From assembly GCF_030265065.1 (NCBI RefSeq), contig NC_080412.1, positions 34,099,001-34,163,000 on the forward strand: a stretch of 64,000 nt of DNA, in the 5' to 3' direction. The position numbers and the translations under genes were made by a program. Shown piece by piece: positions 1 through 39,489 of the stretch; the stretch's first letter is position 1; every line of letters starts with the position of its first letter. This stretch comes from Corythoichthys intestinalis. Its lineage: Eukaryota > Chordata > Actinopteri > Syngnathiformes > Syngnathidae. The notes beneath the pieces are model-generated. The model ran no database searches. It saw nothing but the letters and a program-made list of their open reading frames with translations, and was not told where the DNA came from.

Positions 1-530
1 AGGTGTCATATCATGGGTCATGACAGGTGTCATGCGTCATGTCGTGCGTCATGACACGTGTCATGACAGGCGTCATGTCGTGCGTTATGACGGGTGTCGT
101 GATAGGCATCGTGACAGGCGTTGTGTCGTGCATCATGACAGGCGTCATGACAATACACATATTCCAAAATTCAATTTAGCCAGAGTTCTCTGTTTTAGTC
201 AAAATTTAAGTCGAAAAACAGTAAAATGGCGACATAAAATGCAAATGACATGATACGCGGTGTCATGTACTGGGCATTACACCATGTGCAACATGTACAT
301 GACAAGTGTCATATCATTCATCATGGCAGGTGTCGTGTCATGCGTCATGACAGACGTCATGACAATAGACATAATCCGAATTTCCATTTGGCCAAACTTC
401 ACCGTTTCAGTTAAAATTTACATTGAAATACAGTAAAATGGTGACATAAAATGCAAATGACATGACACATGGTGTTGACACCAGGTGCAAAATGTACATG
501 ACAGGTGTCATGTCAGACGTGACATGACAG
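1..530. repeat. GTCATGACAGG-type minisatellite with ~213-bp higher-order unit
   Basis: Short degenerate units of the form (a)caggtgtcatgtcatgcgtcatg recur at 1-160, 290-365 and 478-530. Between them lies a longer unit that appears twice. It runs from 'gtcatgacaatacacatatt' near 142 to about 270, and again from 'gtcatgacaatagacataat' near 355 to about 480, an offset of roughly 213 bases. The two long units are clearly homologous but diverged. No coding potential is evident. The array continues off the left edge, so its true length is unknown. Confidence 0.75.
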
Positions 531-1250
531 TAGTGCTGCAACTATTAATCTATTAACTCAAGTAATTCGATTAGGGAAAAAAAGCTTTGAATCAAATTTC
601 GCTGCTTTGAGGATTTGTTTAATTAGAGTGATGTTGTAATGGTTTGTTTTGAAAGTGTTGCATTTAGTTTTATTGATTTGGGTGGATACACTGCCCTCAA
701 GTGGCAAGAGTAAATATGTCATAACTCGTCTATCATGGCTGAATCCAGCTGCTCCCTGTTAATACCACATATTTATGCATTCGTTATTTATTTTTTGTGG
801 GAATATGTGTTTGAATGATTTGTTAAGAGTTTTGTAAAAAAAAAAAAAAAACATTAGCATTTTATAGCATTTAAGCTAGCGGACTTTTGCTATGAAAGTT
901 AGCCACTCGTTCCTTTGTTGTACTTAGATCCTCATTAATTAATTTTTTCATACCGTTTGAGGCTAAGCTCAGGTATTCGAATTTAGTTTTAAATCCATTT
1001 ATTGTAAAATGAAAGTGTAATTCTGCGTAGTTTAAAGACACTCAAGAATTTTATTTTGTATTCACATTTAATGCTCTTTTGAAAGCCAAAATAGCCAAAA
1101 TAAATGTTATTACAGGTATAAACACTTGTTTCTTTGTTTTACATCTCCTAAAATTCTGCAATGCATTAAATGTTCATAATCCAATTACTCCATTTTTCAG
1201 AGCAACTAATCAATAGATTAATCAATTATTAATCGATAGCTGCAGCCCTG
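531..1250. mobile_element. Non-autonomous hAT-type element, family B (tagtgctgca / tgcagccct)
   Basis: The element begins 'tagtgctgcaactattaatc' and ends 'atcgatagctgcagccctg'. It is flanked by catgacag (523-530) and catgactg (1251-1258), an 8-bp target duplication with one mismatch, which is the hAT signature. There is no transposase ORF. Related copies lie at 41438-42603, 51484-53512 and 61778-62352, with a truncated one at about 43447. The body is AT-rich with a poly-A run near 837. Confidence 0.8.
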
Positions 1251-2399
1251 CATGACTGTGCTTTTGTCAAGAGAATGATGACCACTGTAAAGCCAATTCA
1301 ACTTTACTCCGTGTGACTTCTCTTTAGAGCTTGATTTGTTCGCTATCTGTCAATTTGTGCACCCACACACTCATTGAGGACTGAATAAGTGCCTTATTGG
1401 CATTTTGCGCTTGAACGTGATCCTAAAAACTGGTGTTTGCAATATTTTGATTTCAACAATAAATATAGGGGTACAATATCGGCACTTTTCCTATAACCTC
1501 ATTTGAAGTTGTTCTCTAATTTTTCACAGAATGTTTAATTTATTTGGAAAACATTGTTGGTAAATTATTAAAGCATCCAGTGGGCCATCACAATAAAATT
1601 AGCAATAATATGTTAAGTCCACAAGTACATATATCAGTATCGGTTTGATATCGGATTTTGGGAGTTGGACATTATCGGTGATCGGTTAAAAAGTCATTGT
1701 CAGATTTTAGTTACAATATATGACATTAATATTAAAAAATCATGTGTATAAATTGTTATTTTTCTTTCAAACGTTTGCCTGTAAGGTTTCAGACATTTAT
1801 ATACATATTTTAAAAGATATCACTGAAATAGACACGGACTGTCACTGCTCAAACACTAGCTTTTATTTATTGAACAGTTTCAAGTACTAGTTGTGAAACA
1901 CATACAACCCCTAGTGGCCAAATGAAGAACTTGAGCCCTTCAGTGGCGCTTGTGTCTTGTGACCTGCTGGCACCAACTGCGAATTTCTCAAGTATTAGTG
2001 AGTCTCCTTGCTATTAAATTGAGACACTTTATCGAATGTGCGTGTTTCTTTTTGATTGACTTGACCTAAAGAGGTGCTTCTGATTTTTTTTTTTATATTA
2101 TTTTGTTACACAATGAAAGTACTAGTATAAGGAGAAACTCTCTATATGTGATCTTTATTGGGAAGCACAAAGCATTTAAATTTGACTTTGAAGTTTATAG
2201 TCAAATTTATTATCGAAAAAATATACTGTGGGAAAAGAATGTGACTTTGATGCTGAATAAACTGCTAAATATTGCAACATCGCTGGCTAACATTAAAGAG
2301 TCTGCTTTGTGATGGAGACCCTTTGACTCCAATTGCCCTAATTTTTCCACTCCATGTCTCAATATGGAAACAACTTGTTAGTTGAAACCTGACATTAGG
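1251..2399. other. Region upstream of stk36 copy A
   Basis: No gene is seen here. Around 1465-1735 lies an old repeat fragment with 'atcggtttgatatcgg' and 'ttatcggtgatcggttaaaa'. It resembles the end of the hAT-like element at 30713-32762. The remaining bases should hold the promoter and 5' UTR of stk36 copy A, but I see no clear TATA box or CpG-rich start region, and an upstream non-coding exon cannot be excluded. Confidence 0.5.
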
Positions 2400-16723
<14,324 letters not shown>

Positions 16724-16948
16724 AAACTATGGACGTTTACACGATGTATGGAATTTGATATTAAAGCAACTCCTCTTCCACAAGATGATATTGTAAGTGC
16801 TGGTCAAATAAAACACAACATTTTATACTGACTTGGATGAATCTATCACCTAGGCATGACACAATGAAAACCTAATGCATACACTACCACTCAAAAGTTT
16901 GGGGTCTAAGCGACCCCAAACTTTTGAACCATAGTGTATATCGGAATA

Positions 16949-18755
16949 CAGCAATACCTCTACTTATTAAGAACATCTCTACATACAGAATTTTCAGGTT
17001 AATACATGCTTAAATGGGAACTATTGCCTCTAGTTCAGAAGGAAATTTCATAATACAAAAGGCAAAAATACAGTATGACTCGTACTCAACAGTTCCCAGT
17101 GTTTACTGCACGTAACATACTTATAGCTGCTCTGCCATTGGTTTTTGTCTAGCATTCCTGGCATCCAATTGGCTAAGAAGAACCACTACTGTATGTGTAT
17201 TTGTGTATCCCAGCGTCCTCTTCACACGTCCTCGTGTTTCAATGGCTTTACATTCTGGTTTCCAGCTGTTTGAACTGCTCCCCTTATGGGAGACGCTATA
17301 AGTGTTTAAAAGCCAGAACAAACAGACTGAGGAACAGTATCTGTGCTAAAGCCATCTCCACTCTGAACTGCCATAGGTAACACCAATTATCCAGCACTAA
17401 TATTCATTTACTTTCAATATGCTATGTGCAATACTTACTTACGTGCAAATATCAATGCCTTCACTGTCAATCTGCTGCTACTTCGATTATTTGCACTACC
17501 TGATCATAGAACTATCTATGATATAAACAGTGAACTATCTATGATATATACAAGTATTTGATACACTGCCAATGGGAAAACCCATTGGCAGTGTATCAAA
17601 TACTTGTTCTCCCCACTGTATATATGATGTATATGTTAAAAAGGCGAGTGGACACAGGCGTTCGTTGGACCACGCCGTTTATTAGCATAAGCTTCGGCAA
17701 CTCCTTCACAACAAACATAAGTATCATTTAGTGAAAGCACAACAAAAATAATATTCCTATCTCTTAAAAAAAAATAATGTTCACATAAAGAAAAGCACTT
17801 CAGTCTGTAGTAATGAGGCCCTGTTCTCACACAGTTAAACAACAATGCAAAGTGAACTGGCATTCCCAATCAAAATAGCAATGCAAAATACACATATAAG
17901 TTACTCAGACTTCGGTCACTCAATTCTTATTATTGTTATTTTTATATTTATTATTATTATATTTACTTTTGATTGAAAATTTTACAAATTTTATTAAAAC
18001 AAAAACATGAAGAGGGGTTTTAATATAAAATTACAATATCTTGTAACTATAACATTTATCTTTTAAGAACTACAAGTCTTTCTATCCGTGGATCCCTTTA
18101 ACAGAAAGAATGTTAATAATGCCATTTGTGGATTTATTGTTATAATAAACAATTACAGTACTTATGTACAGTATGTTGTATGTATAAATCCGTCTTGTGT
18201 CTTATCTTTCCATTCCAACAATAATTTACAGAAAAATATGGCATATTTTAGAGATGGTTTGAATTGCGATTGATTACGATTAATTACGATTAATTTTTAA
18301 GCTGTGATTGACTCGATTAAAAATCTTAATCGTTTGACAGCCCTAATTTATATGTATTTAAATTTTATACTCTTATACTTGCAAGTCACTTTGACATTTT
18401 AACTTAGCTTATCCACTGTAAAGGGAGCTTCTCCACAATTTAATTGTACAACTGTATAATGACAATAAAGGGCTATTCTATTCTATTCTATTCGAGTGTA
18501 TTAACTTTTACTTTTTACACTATTCTTGGTGTTTAACATTATGCACAACTCAGATTTTATGTTTATTGTGCAATAATCTTAATGTAACATGTATTTGTTA
18601 TACGTTTTAATAGATTTTTATGCATTCTAAAAGATTTGTCTTAATTTGGGGGGGCTTGGAACGGATGACATGGAAAACGCGTCTCTACTTACAGAATTTT
18701 CAAGTTAAGAAACTACTTCCAGAACCACTAAATTTCGTTAGTAGAGGTACCACTG
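16949..18755. mobile_element. TIR element (cag..tacctctact) with nested fragments
   Basis: Inverted ends 'cagcaatacctctactta' and 'gtagaggtaccactg', each followed inward by a copy of 'tctac(a/t)tacagaattttca'. Inside are a foldback of Tc1-type ends (about 17550-17618) and a fragment of the 'gacagccctaa' hAT-like family (about 17935-18345). A short (TTCTA)n run sits at 18477-18492. There is no ORF of note. Confidence 0.6.
17550..17618. repeat. Foldback of Tc1-type terminal repeat
   Basis: 'caagtatttgatacactgcc aatggg' is followed after four bases by its own complement 'cccattggcagtgtatcaaa tacttg', then 'ttctccccactg'. It is a left-truncated relative of the complete foldback at 50424-50503. 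Confidence 0.85.
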
Positions 18756-19377
18756 TTAAGTACTGCATACATAGCTTTGAAATGGTGCGTGTGCGACATC
18801 TAGTGGGCATTAACTGACATGTTTTTAATAGTATTTGTAGGTATTTAAAATTCACAAGTGCAGTATTCTAACAACGCCCATAATGAATATTTTCGACAAA
18901 TTGTTGAAAATATATGTATAGACACCAGTTGGGTCCAAAATTTAACTGATATAAAGTTGTATTCAAAGGTTTTAGAAAATACTAGGCGCTGGTTTGTTGA
19001 CAGCCTGTTGCTGGGAACGCGATCTCGGTTGCCAGTCTTAGGGCCCCGATTTTTAGTTGCCCATAAGGAGTGCCTGATTCAATTTCTCACGCTCTAAACC
19101 TAAATACATATTCCATAATCGTGAATTTCAAATAAAAAAAATTTGCAGTCTGTAGAATATAATTTGTAATAATTTTATAACATAAGACTTTACTCAAAAT
19201 GCATGTTGGTGTTATCACCTGGCAGACGAACATGCATACTAGCTTTTTCCTTTTTTGGGGGGCGGGGGAGGGGGTTAAATATTCAAACTACCTGCGCTAA
19301 GGTACAGTTAGCTTCAGTACGTTATACATACATATTGCTTTTTTTATTCAATTTTCGAGGTCTTATTGTTCATTAAC

Positions 19378-32957
<13,580 letters not shown>

Positions 32958-35080
32958 TTGTACATTTTGTGATATTAGTAAATTAATTCATGTCTAACTG
33001 AAAATAAGCATATCGCCGCATGTTTTTGAAACTTATGCATGCACTGATTAAGCTTTTTTTTAATGATACAATATACCGTAATCATGATCTTATACTAAAT
33101 GGCTGTCTGAATTTTGATAACAGAATAACTAAATATAGCCAAGGCCTAAAATTTGTCCCCCCCCCCCCCCCCCCCCCCAAAAAAATGTTTGTTACGCATG
33201 ATTTAAAAAAAAAAAACTTTTCTGCTTTTCACTGTAATATTATCAGAGCTATATAGTAATTGATTGATTTGATTTGATTTGATTTTTTTATTCATTTAGA
33301 GCCGTAATAACGAAATACAACAACAAGAGTGGAGGAAAAAAATAATAACAGTAATGATTATTACTGTATAGCAAAAATAATAACAAATACATACATATGT
33401 AGCTCAAAAATGAGTGGAAAGAAGTCCAGCTTTTTTTTTTGGTCCTACCCCCATTTCACTCCTTAAATATTCCATGAGAATACAGTCACTTCCCAATGTC
33501 ATTGCATCCATCACTTCCACCGCCATCGTCGTCGTACATTCAAGAATAAAGATATATGTAATCACAGCTTGACTGGTGCTCATGGTGATAACCATTATTC
33601 TTGAAATGTGTATTATTTATTATCCTATTTTAATTGTGGACCTGCTGCAAGAGGGAAGCAACCCCCAGGCAACAGGACCACCCATTGCTAAATGTCCTAA
33701 CTGTGCATTAAAAGACAAGATTTGGGAGCCTGTGCCAAGGGGTTAGCCTCCAGCATCAGAGCTCCTCCTTGCCATCCCTATACTCCACATTATATTAATG
33801 TATAGGCATATAAACTTGTTTGCATACTAGTTTTCATCTATATAATGTATACATCTATGTAATTCAGGGGTAGGGGTTGTTTTATAACTTGAATAATAAA
33901 TAGTTCACTTACCTGACCTTGACTTAGGGCTTACGTCTAACTTTGTGGCTTGTAAATGCATGTACAAAAGCTTGTCTTGTCTATATAACGGCAATCAATT
34001 GGTGACAAGTCCAGCGTGATCATGTATTGTAAAGTTTTGTACTGTGTTTCGCTATATGAAATTATTGAAAATATTGACTCTATTTCAGTAGACCTCCTAT
34101 TGTAGCTTCCAACAATTTTTTTAAAACTAAAAACAGATTTTAAATGACCATTTTAAGACATTTTCATGCACAAAATGTATTTGATTCGACTTTTAAAAAG
34201 CACATACACAGGGTTCGTAATGCCACACTTTTATTTTTAACAGAAAAAAAATTAATGATACACAAATATGCTTGTTAATTTGATGGAATTGAATTTAAAC
34301 AGGAACATTTTAAGTCTAACGCTCGGTCACACGTTGCCATTTGTTGTTAACTACGACTTAACTTGATAGTACGCCACAAGTAGGCAAACCCATAAGATTT
34401 TGTATCCTGTAAATTGAATAAATATCAGTTTATATTCAAGATTGTCTTCAAATAAATGCATAGGGGAAAAAATTGCCCGGTAGGAATCTATTCTGCCAGC
34501 AGCGGAAATCAAAGTTACACATGCAAGCGCATTGTCAACCATTTAATGAGGTGTTTTTTTCTTCAGTAAATTTGCTACAAAGCGGGACCATTATACTCCA
34601 TTCGCTTAACATATAAAAATTTGTACAAATTAGTGCAGATTAGCCTGAGGCTCATGAGACGTATTGCATTTGTAGGAATCACAATTCATCCTGAATTTTT
34701 TTTTTTTTTCTTTAAGAAAGACATGCAACAAAAATGTTTTACAATAACTACAAAAATGCTTTAGTGGAATATGTCCGAGGTCAAAGGGAAGACATGAATA
34801 ATTTACTTTTCTGTCATTGGCAAATATGGATTCTTGTGAGCAAATTGTTAATCCTGAGCTGTGTGATCACGATGTATGATTTGCAGTGAGTGACTGATGG
34901 GAATAATGTAAACTATATCAAAACGTCTTCACAATAAATGCAATAAAGAAAATCCAAACATTAAAAACATCAGTAGTGCTGCATTAAAGCTGAAGTCACT
35001 TTTCAAAACATGATTTAAAATTGAATGTTGCAACTAAATCAAGCATATGTATGAATAGAAATATCAAAAAAGTATACTAC
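32958..35080. other. Convergent spacer between stk36 B and atf5
   Basis: This holds the 3' UTR of stk36 B and the downstream flank of atf5. A 22-base C run lies at 33157-33178. A (TGATT)n run at 33265-33290 and 'ggtcctacccccatttcact' near 33441 look like the tail of an old LINE, but I see no reverse transcriptase. No gene is visible. Confidence 0.5.
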
Positions 35081-35472
35081 ATTTTTATTGAGATGATGAA
35101 TAATAGAACTTAGGTCAATTGAAAGCAATTATTCCATTTTAAAATGTTTAGAATATCAAATATTAACACGGGGAAAAAGCTCTGCTGTTGACATCAATTC
35201 TAATATAAGGCTAGTAAAATCTTCAACCTGCAAAATCAATAAGTATTTTCAGAGTATTTTCATAATCCAGAGTGTGAGACAGCATTAAAAAGATTGTCAT
35301 TACAGCATCGCCGGCCTCGAGAGGTGTAGTGTGAAAGTGATGTTACTCTCACTTTGTTCAATGACTCTTAAACCATGCATGATGTATTACAAAAATAAAG
35401 CAACGTTCAATTACAGGCAATCAAAAAAGCTCCACAACTTCCCTGTGGTGACTTCTTGGCGTGACTTTAGGG
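35081..35472 (-). other. 3' UTR of atf5
   Basis: Transcribed sequence after the atf5 stop, read on the minus strand. A TTTATT at 35084-35089 (AATAAA on the gene's strand) is a plausible poly-A signal about 385 bases after the stop. The end is a guess. No other gene overlaps it. Confidence 0.45.
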
Positions 35473-37215
35473 TTATCCTGTTGTGTCCTGCTTTAGCCTT
35501 TGGCTTCTGGCCTTGTAAACTTCAATCAGGAGGTCTTTGACGTACTGAATTTCACGCTCTACCGACTCTGCCTTGTCCCTCAGCTCACGGTTGCGCCCTT
35601 CCAGGCAGTGCAGCTGTTCCTCCAAAGAATCTAACTCAGCCCGTTTTCTTTGGCGATACCTGCAACAAGCAAATGAAAGATTACACAAAAACATTCACGC
35701 TCAAAACTGTATTTAGTGAAAAAAAAGTTTACCTATGAGCCGCTGTTTTGTTCTGATCTCTTTTCTTCTGTTTGCGCTCTCCTCCTCCTTCTGCGGGAAG
35801 GACGTCAAATTCGTATTTCACGGCACATTGGTCTTCTTTCACCCTGCAAGATTCCAAGTTCAGACTATCCTTTGCCATCAAAAGACACTCTGGACTTGGA
35901 TCCTCCAGGAAATTACAGTGCATTTCGTGCTGCCCTATAGGCAGATTCTCCGCTTTCACCTGCTCGGTGAAGAAGCCGTGAAAGGTCTCGGACTGGGGTG
36001 TTGCCGAAATGTAACAATTTTCACTGCTTTGGGCTTTCCATGAAACTGTGGCTTTTGTCACCTCCACGCCAGTTTTGATGCTGGTCAGCACTTCATTGTC
36101 AGCGGCGCCGTCGCTCACCTCTCTCATGCTATACATCAACAGATCTTCTTTCTTTAGCGAGTCGTCAAGCGTTGCCCCAAAATGGAATCCGCCAGCGGCT
36201 GCGGTGACCCTTGCGTTGCCGACGGAGTTGTGACCGAAGCGGCAGTTTTTCTCTTCTTTTGCTAGAATTGAGCATTTTCGTAGCTCGACAGCACTGCCCA
36301 GACAGTAGCCTTTTCCGGCCAACTGCTCCTCTTCCACGCAGCAATAACTAAGCGCCGAGTTAACGGAGTTGCTTCCTTTGGAACTTGAGCTGTTGTCGTA
36401 ATTTTCACCGCATCTTAAACTGTCAGGGATTCTTTTCCTCACGTACGGGCTGGGACGACTGCAGCTGTACGGGGTGTGCCTGGGAATTTTGGAGCGCCCC
36501 ACGGGCCCGCCACACACTCCTAGCAGGTCTAGTTCTCCGCTTGCCAGGGTGAGAAGAAATGGATTCGATTCCGGTTGGTTGGGTGCGGAATACGACGCAT
36601 AAGGCAGCTGACTGAACGGTTGAGGACCAGTCAGCAGGGGACTCCGCTCACATTTTCCCAGCCTGGGACCTTTCTCCGGCAATGGCTCGGACAGGAAGTA
36701 GTCCTCCAGTTGGGCTAGTTCCTCTTGTAGCAGAGAGGTCATAACCTCTAAGTCAGAGGGCACTTGGATATCATTGTGAAGGGGTGACGGGGGAAGGGAG
36801 GCATTGGTGGAGGAAAGAGGGGAGGGAGGGTTTGGGAGGTACGAGGAGAAGTCCACTTCTTCCGTCATCCAGTCAGTGAGAACATCACCTGTTGACAAAT
36901 GATCCTAGTTCAAATAATGAGCAAAGACAGCAAATTTCTTGACAGTCAAAGCAAGTCTACCTGTTTTTCTTACTTACTGTCTGGTAAGGAAGGATGTGCT
37001 GCAGTGCCGAGCCCACCTGAGATGTGGCAAAATATAAAAAAGCCCACTTAGCGCAACTCACCAATTAAGTGCTGACTCCCCTCTGACACCTCCCCCCTGC
37101 ACCCCTGTGATTGGCTGTGGTTAGCCTGTGGGTGAGAGAGAGCGAGGGGGTCTGCCGGGCACGCGCGAAGCGTCTTCCAAACAGGAGCCGACGTCGCCAT
37201 CATCATTCTGTCCAT
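35473..37215 (-). CDS. atf5: atf5, bZIP transcription factor ATF5
   Basis: Stress-responsive bZIP activator of the ATF4/ATF5 branch, nuclear, binding CRE/C-EBP-ATF-type sites as a dimer (family knowledge). Three coding exons on the minus strand: 37215-37062, 36888-35733 and 35659-35473, joining in one frame of 498 residues. The DWMTEEVDF motif matches the mammalian ATF5 transactivation segment. The bZIP reads [19 protein letters not shown], then a leucine zipper, then [15 protein letters not shown]. This tail distinguishes ATF5 from ATF4 (which has LIEEVRKARGKK). I chose ATG 37215 because its exon ends in a good donor (gtgagt) whose phase fits the next exon, and because an upstream ORF overlaps it as in mammals. 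An alternative ATG at 36898 would need retention of ten intron bases and gives 450 residues. Fish often keep two atf5 paralogues, and I cannot tell which this is. Confidence 0.88.
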
Positions 37216-37846
37216 CGGCGCTTCGGTTCAGTCCGAGTCGGTGCATGTGCGGGAAGCAGGCAGGATCTGACAGCTGGGCCACAGAGAGCAGGGCTGGGTG
37301 GGCATAGTAAAACCTGGAAGAGGGAGAAGAACACTAAACATTGCTGACAAATAGATGTGAAAAGGGTGACATGGGAGGGTGGAGATGGCAGTTCTCAACT
37401 AAAATGAGGGCCCAATAGAGCTCTGTCCCATGGGCTTAGCTAACCAACATGCACTTGACGCATGGCAGCCAAAAGCCTCTTGGGAAGCATCAGGCTGTCA
37501 AGGGCCAAATGGTTGCTAAGGAACTCCCTGTGCGTGAGCCTCACACAAAGAGTGAGATGATCTTCAAATTGGATTAAACATGCTCATTAGTCATATCAAA
37601 TTAATCACATAATCATTTGAACTGTTTCAATAACAACCATGTGATGAAATATTGACTACAGAAGTGAGAACTCCATACATTTCGATCTTTTTTCTCCATC
37701 ATAAACTTCCGAAACATTTTAAATACGTTTTACAGTGTTGTCAAATCAGCTCAGAGAGGAATTTTATCAAAAACAATCGCTAAAAGACGAGTTAAGAGCA
37801 TGACAAAAGTTACAAAACAAGACAAATTTGGCGTTACTTACTCCAT
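37121..37846 (-). promoter_or_regulatory. atf5 uORF2, overlaps the main start, split by an intron
   Basis: An ATG at 37846 lies five bases before the exon 1 donor (gtaagt at 37841). Joined to the acceptor at 37314 (cttctccctcttccag), it reads MEFYYAHPALLSVAQLSD onward for 65 codons and stops at 37121. It passes the main ATG (37215) in another frame, overlapping it by 95 bases. In mammalian ATF4 and ATF5 such an overlapping uORF2 blocks the main ORF until eIF2alpha phosphorylation lets ribosomes bypass it. The intron is inferred from splice motifs. Confidence 0.72.
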
Positions 37847-38046
37847 TCTTGCAGAGAAATAGTTTAGAGAGCTTGGGGGTGCGTTGCCAAAGCAAAGCAC
37901 GGATTCCTCTTGGTTGCAAGGTGTTGAAAAACTCAAAAAGCCATTGTGTCAGCTCGGAGCAGACGAGGATGAAGTGCAACTGTTGCAGCGTAGCGGCTGA
38001 ATAGTAAACTGAGCGAGCAGCAGCGTGTTGGTGTGAAAGCATCACG
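37842..38046 (-). other. atf5 leader exon 1 (approximate 5' end)
   Basis: Non-coding exon carrying uORF1 and the start of uORF2. It ends at 37842 before the donor gtaagt. The 5' limit near 38046 is a guess. Just upstream, the minus strand reads 'cagtgacgtggttggttgct'. It contains TGACGTGG, which matches both a CRE-like site and the UPR element, and would suit a stress gene. Confidence 0.55.
37933..37944 (-). promoter_or_regulatory. atf5 uORF1, three codons (Met-Ala-Phe)
   Basis: ATG GCT TTT TGA in leader exon 1, 86 bases before uORF2. A three-codon uORF1 followed by an overlapping uORF2 is the known ATF4/ATF5 delayed-reinitiation layout, so this tiny ORF is probably functional rather than chance. 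The context acaATGG is good. Confidence 0.7.
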
Positions 38047-39489
38047 GTCACTTTCACCTAGCAACCAACCACGTCACTGCTACTCGGCTCCGTATCCCTC
38101 CGCCTCCTCCGCGTTCCGTACAAGCGCAACCATCCAATAACGTGCGTCTCTTCGCCAAAATAACACTGGCAGTTTATGAATTAAACATTAAGTCATTCAA
38201 ATATATTCAGTCACAAAAGTAAATTATGATGTCATCAACTCCTTTTATTGTAGTGCAAAATTCAGGTATTGTTAAGTTTATTATGTTAACCACGTCATCA
38301 TCGTGAAACCAATTATTAATTTTACAGCGTTTTAAATAATATTTCATTTTTTTCCCACGATGCATTACTGATGAGCGTGTTCGTGTTGTAGGGCGTTCAC
38401 CTCTTCCGGGAAACAAGCCTCGCGAGAACACGGACACGGGCTTGACTTGAGACCGCATTTTACTTATCAACGATCGGTATCATGTTTTAAAGTAGCCGTC
38501 CTCGTGTTAAACTTGTTCAACACTTTGTTGACGCGTAAAAACAAGAAGTAGGATAGCTGTTGCCTCTCTCTTGCATCAGTGGTCCGTGCTCTGCGCCTAT
38601 TGGCCGAGCTGGCCAGACTGTCGCACGGTTATTGGTTGGAATGGATCCAGTGTGAATTGTGATTGGTCGCTGGTAGGCAAGGAGAAGACGCTGTTGTCTT
38701 TATCTTCTTGTGAGTGCAGCGGGTGCACATGGCTCACGTAAACAAACCAGCGGTGGAGATTTTTAATCCGGTGAAAGCTTTCACTTGTTGATGTTTACTC
38801 GAACTAACCAATCAGAAAACCTCAAGTTTATTTTCCCTAAGCAAAATGAATATAATTGACACTTTTTTTTTTTTTTTTTTTTTTTTACAATTTAAAACTA
38901 TGCTTTGTTATCACAGGAGCTCAATTTATGTCCAAAGCAAAAAAATATCAGTTTCAGATACATCATTCAAATAGACCAGAAAACCTTGATAATTACTCAT
39001 GTATTATTTTAGACATAGCAGCCTAAATGAATTAAAAAATGACAGTCATTCTCAACCATCTGACCACTACAACTTTGTTTTTCTCCATTCAGCAAATCCC
39101 AAGCTTTCCTCTGTTGCTATAGTAATAGTGGACACTGCCCCTACTTTAGACTTGTTTTCCGGTTGCTGTTGCCATGGGATTTGCATTCCTGTCCCGGCAT
39201 GGTGTTTGTCATCCACCTCACCTCTGTTTCCGCTCTTCCCCTCCCAACCAAGCATCCGCCCAATCTGTTTGCTGAGTTGCATCTGTGTGCAATAATTGCC
39301 CGAAACAAATGGGCGTTTTCCCCGTCTTTGCAGCAATTTGTGTATTGACTACATTGACACATTTAGCTCGTAGTTACTCTGGCACGTCAGTGTATCGATT
39401 CCAGTTAAGCAAAGTGAGTTGTCTTAATTCAGATGATTGCCATGGCTTGAGGGAATGAAACATGCCTTTTGCATACAGATGGAGTTGAG
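38047..39489. promoter_or_regulatory. Promoter-like region upstream of atf5, with an NF-Y-type CCAAT cluster
   Basis: The stretch from 38050 to 38760 is richer in CpG than its surroundings. Inverted CCAAT boxes (ATTGG) lie at 38599-38603, 38631-38635 and 38662-38666, 31-32 bases apart, the spacing typical of cooperating NF-Y sites. Other words are ctcgcgagaac near 38418 and cttccggg near 38404 (ETS-like). On the plus strand a 20-codon ORF MAHVNKPAVEIFNPVKAFTC starts at 38730. Whether this serves atf5 or a divergent transcript is unknown. From 38860 to 39489 I see a T run and nothing else. Confidence 0.45.

Larger units (their letters stand above)
16724..19377. other. Spacer between the two stk36 genes, 3' UTR of copy A plus repeats
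   Basis: An AATAAA at 16807-16812 (with ATTAAA near 16759) is a likely poly-A signal for stk36 A, 84 bases after its stop. A small palindromic MITE lies at 16881-16938 ('ctcaaaagtttggggtc' and its complement). A larger TIR element spans 16949-18755. No gene is visible. The promoter of copy B must lie between about 18756 and 19377, which holds no recognised motif except a G-rich patch at 19257-19275. Confidence 0.6.

Noticed and set aside
33157-33178. 22-base C run as a structural element
   Set aside because: Simple homopolymer, with similar G runs at 31499 and 51420. No sign of function.
39001-39362. ORFs around 39000-39360 as a gene
   Set aside because: Short overlapping frames on both strands with no domain, splice pattern or conserved motif.
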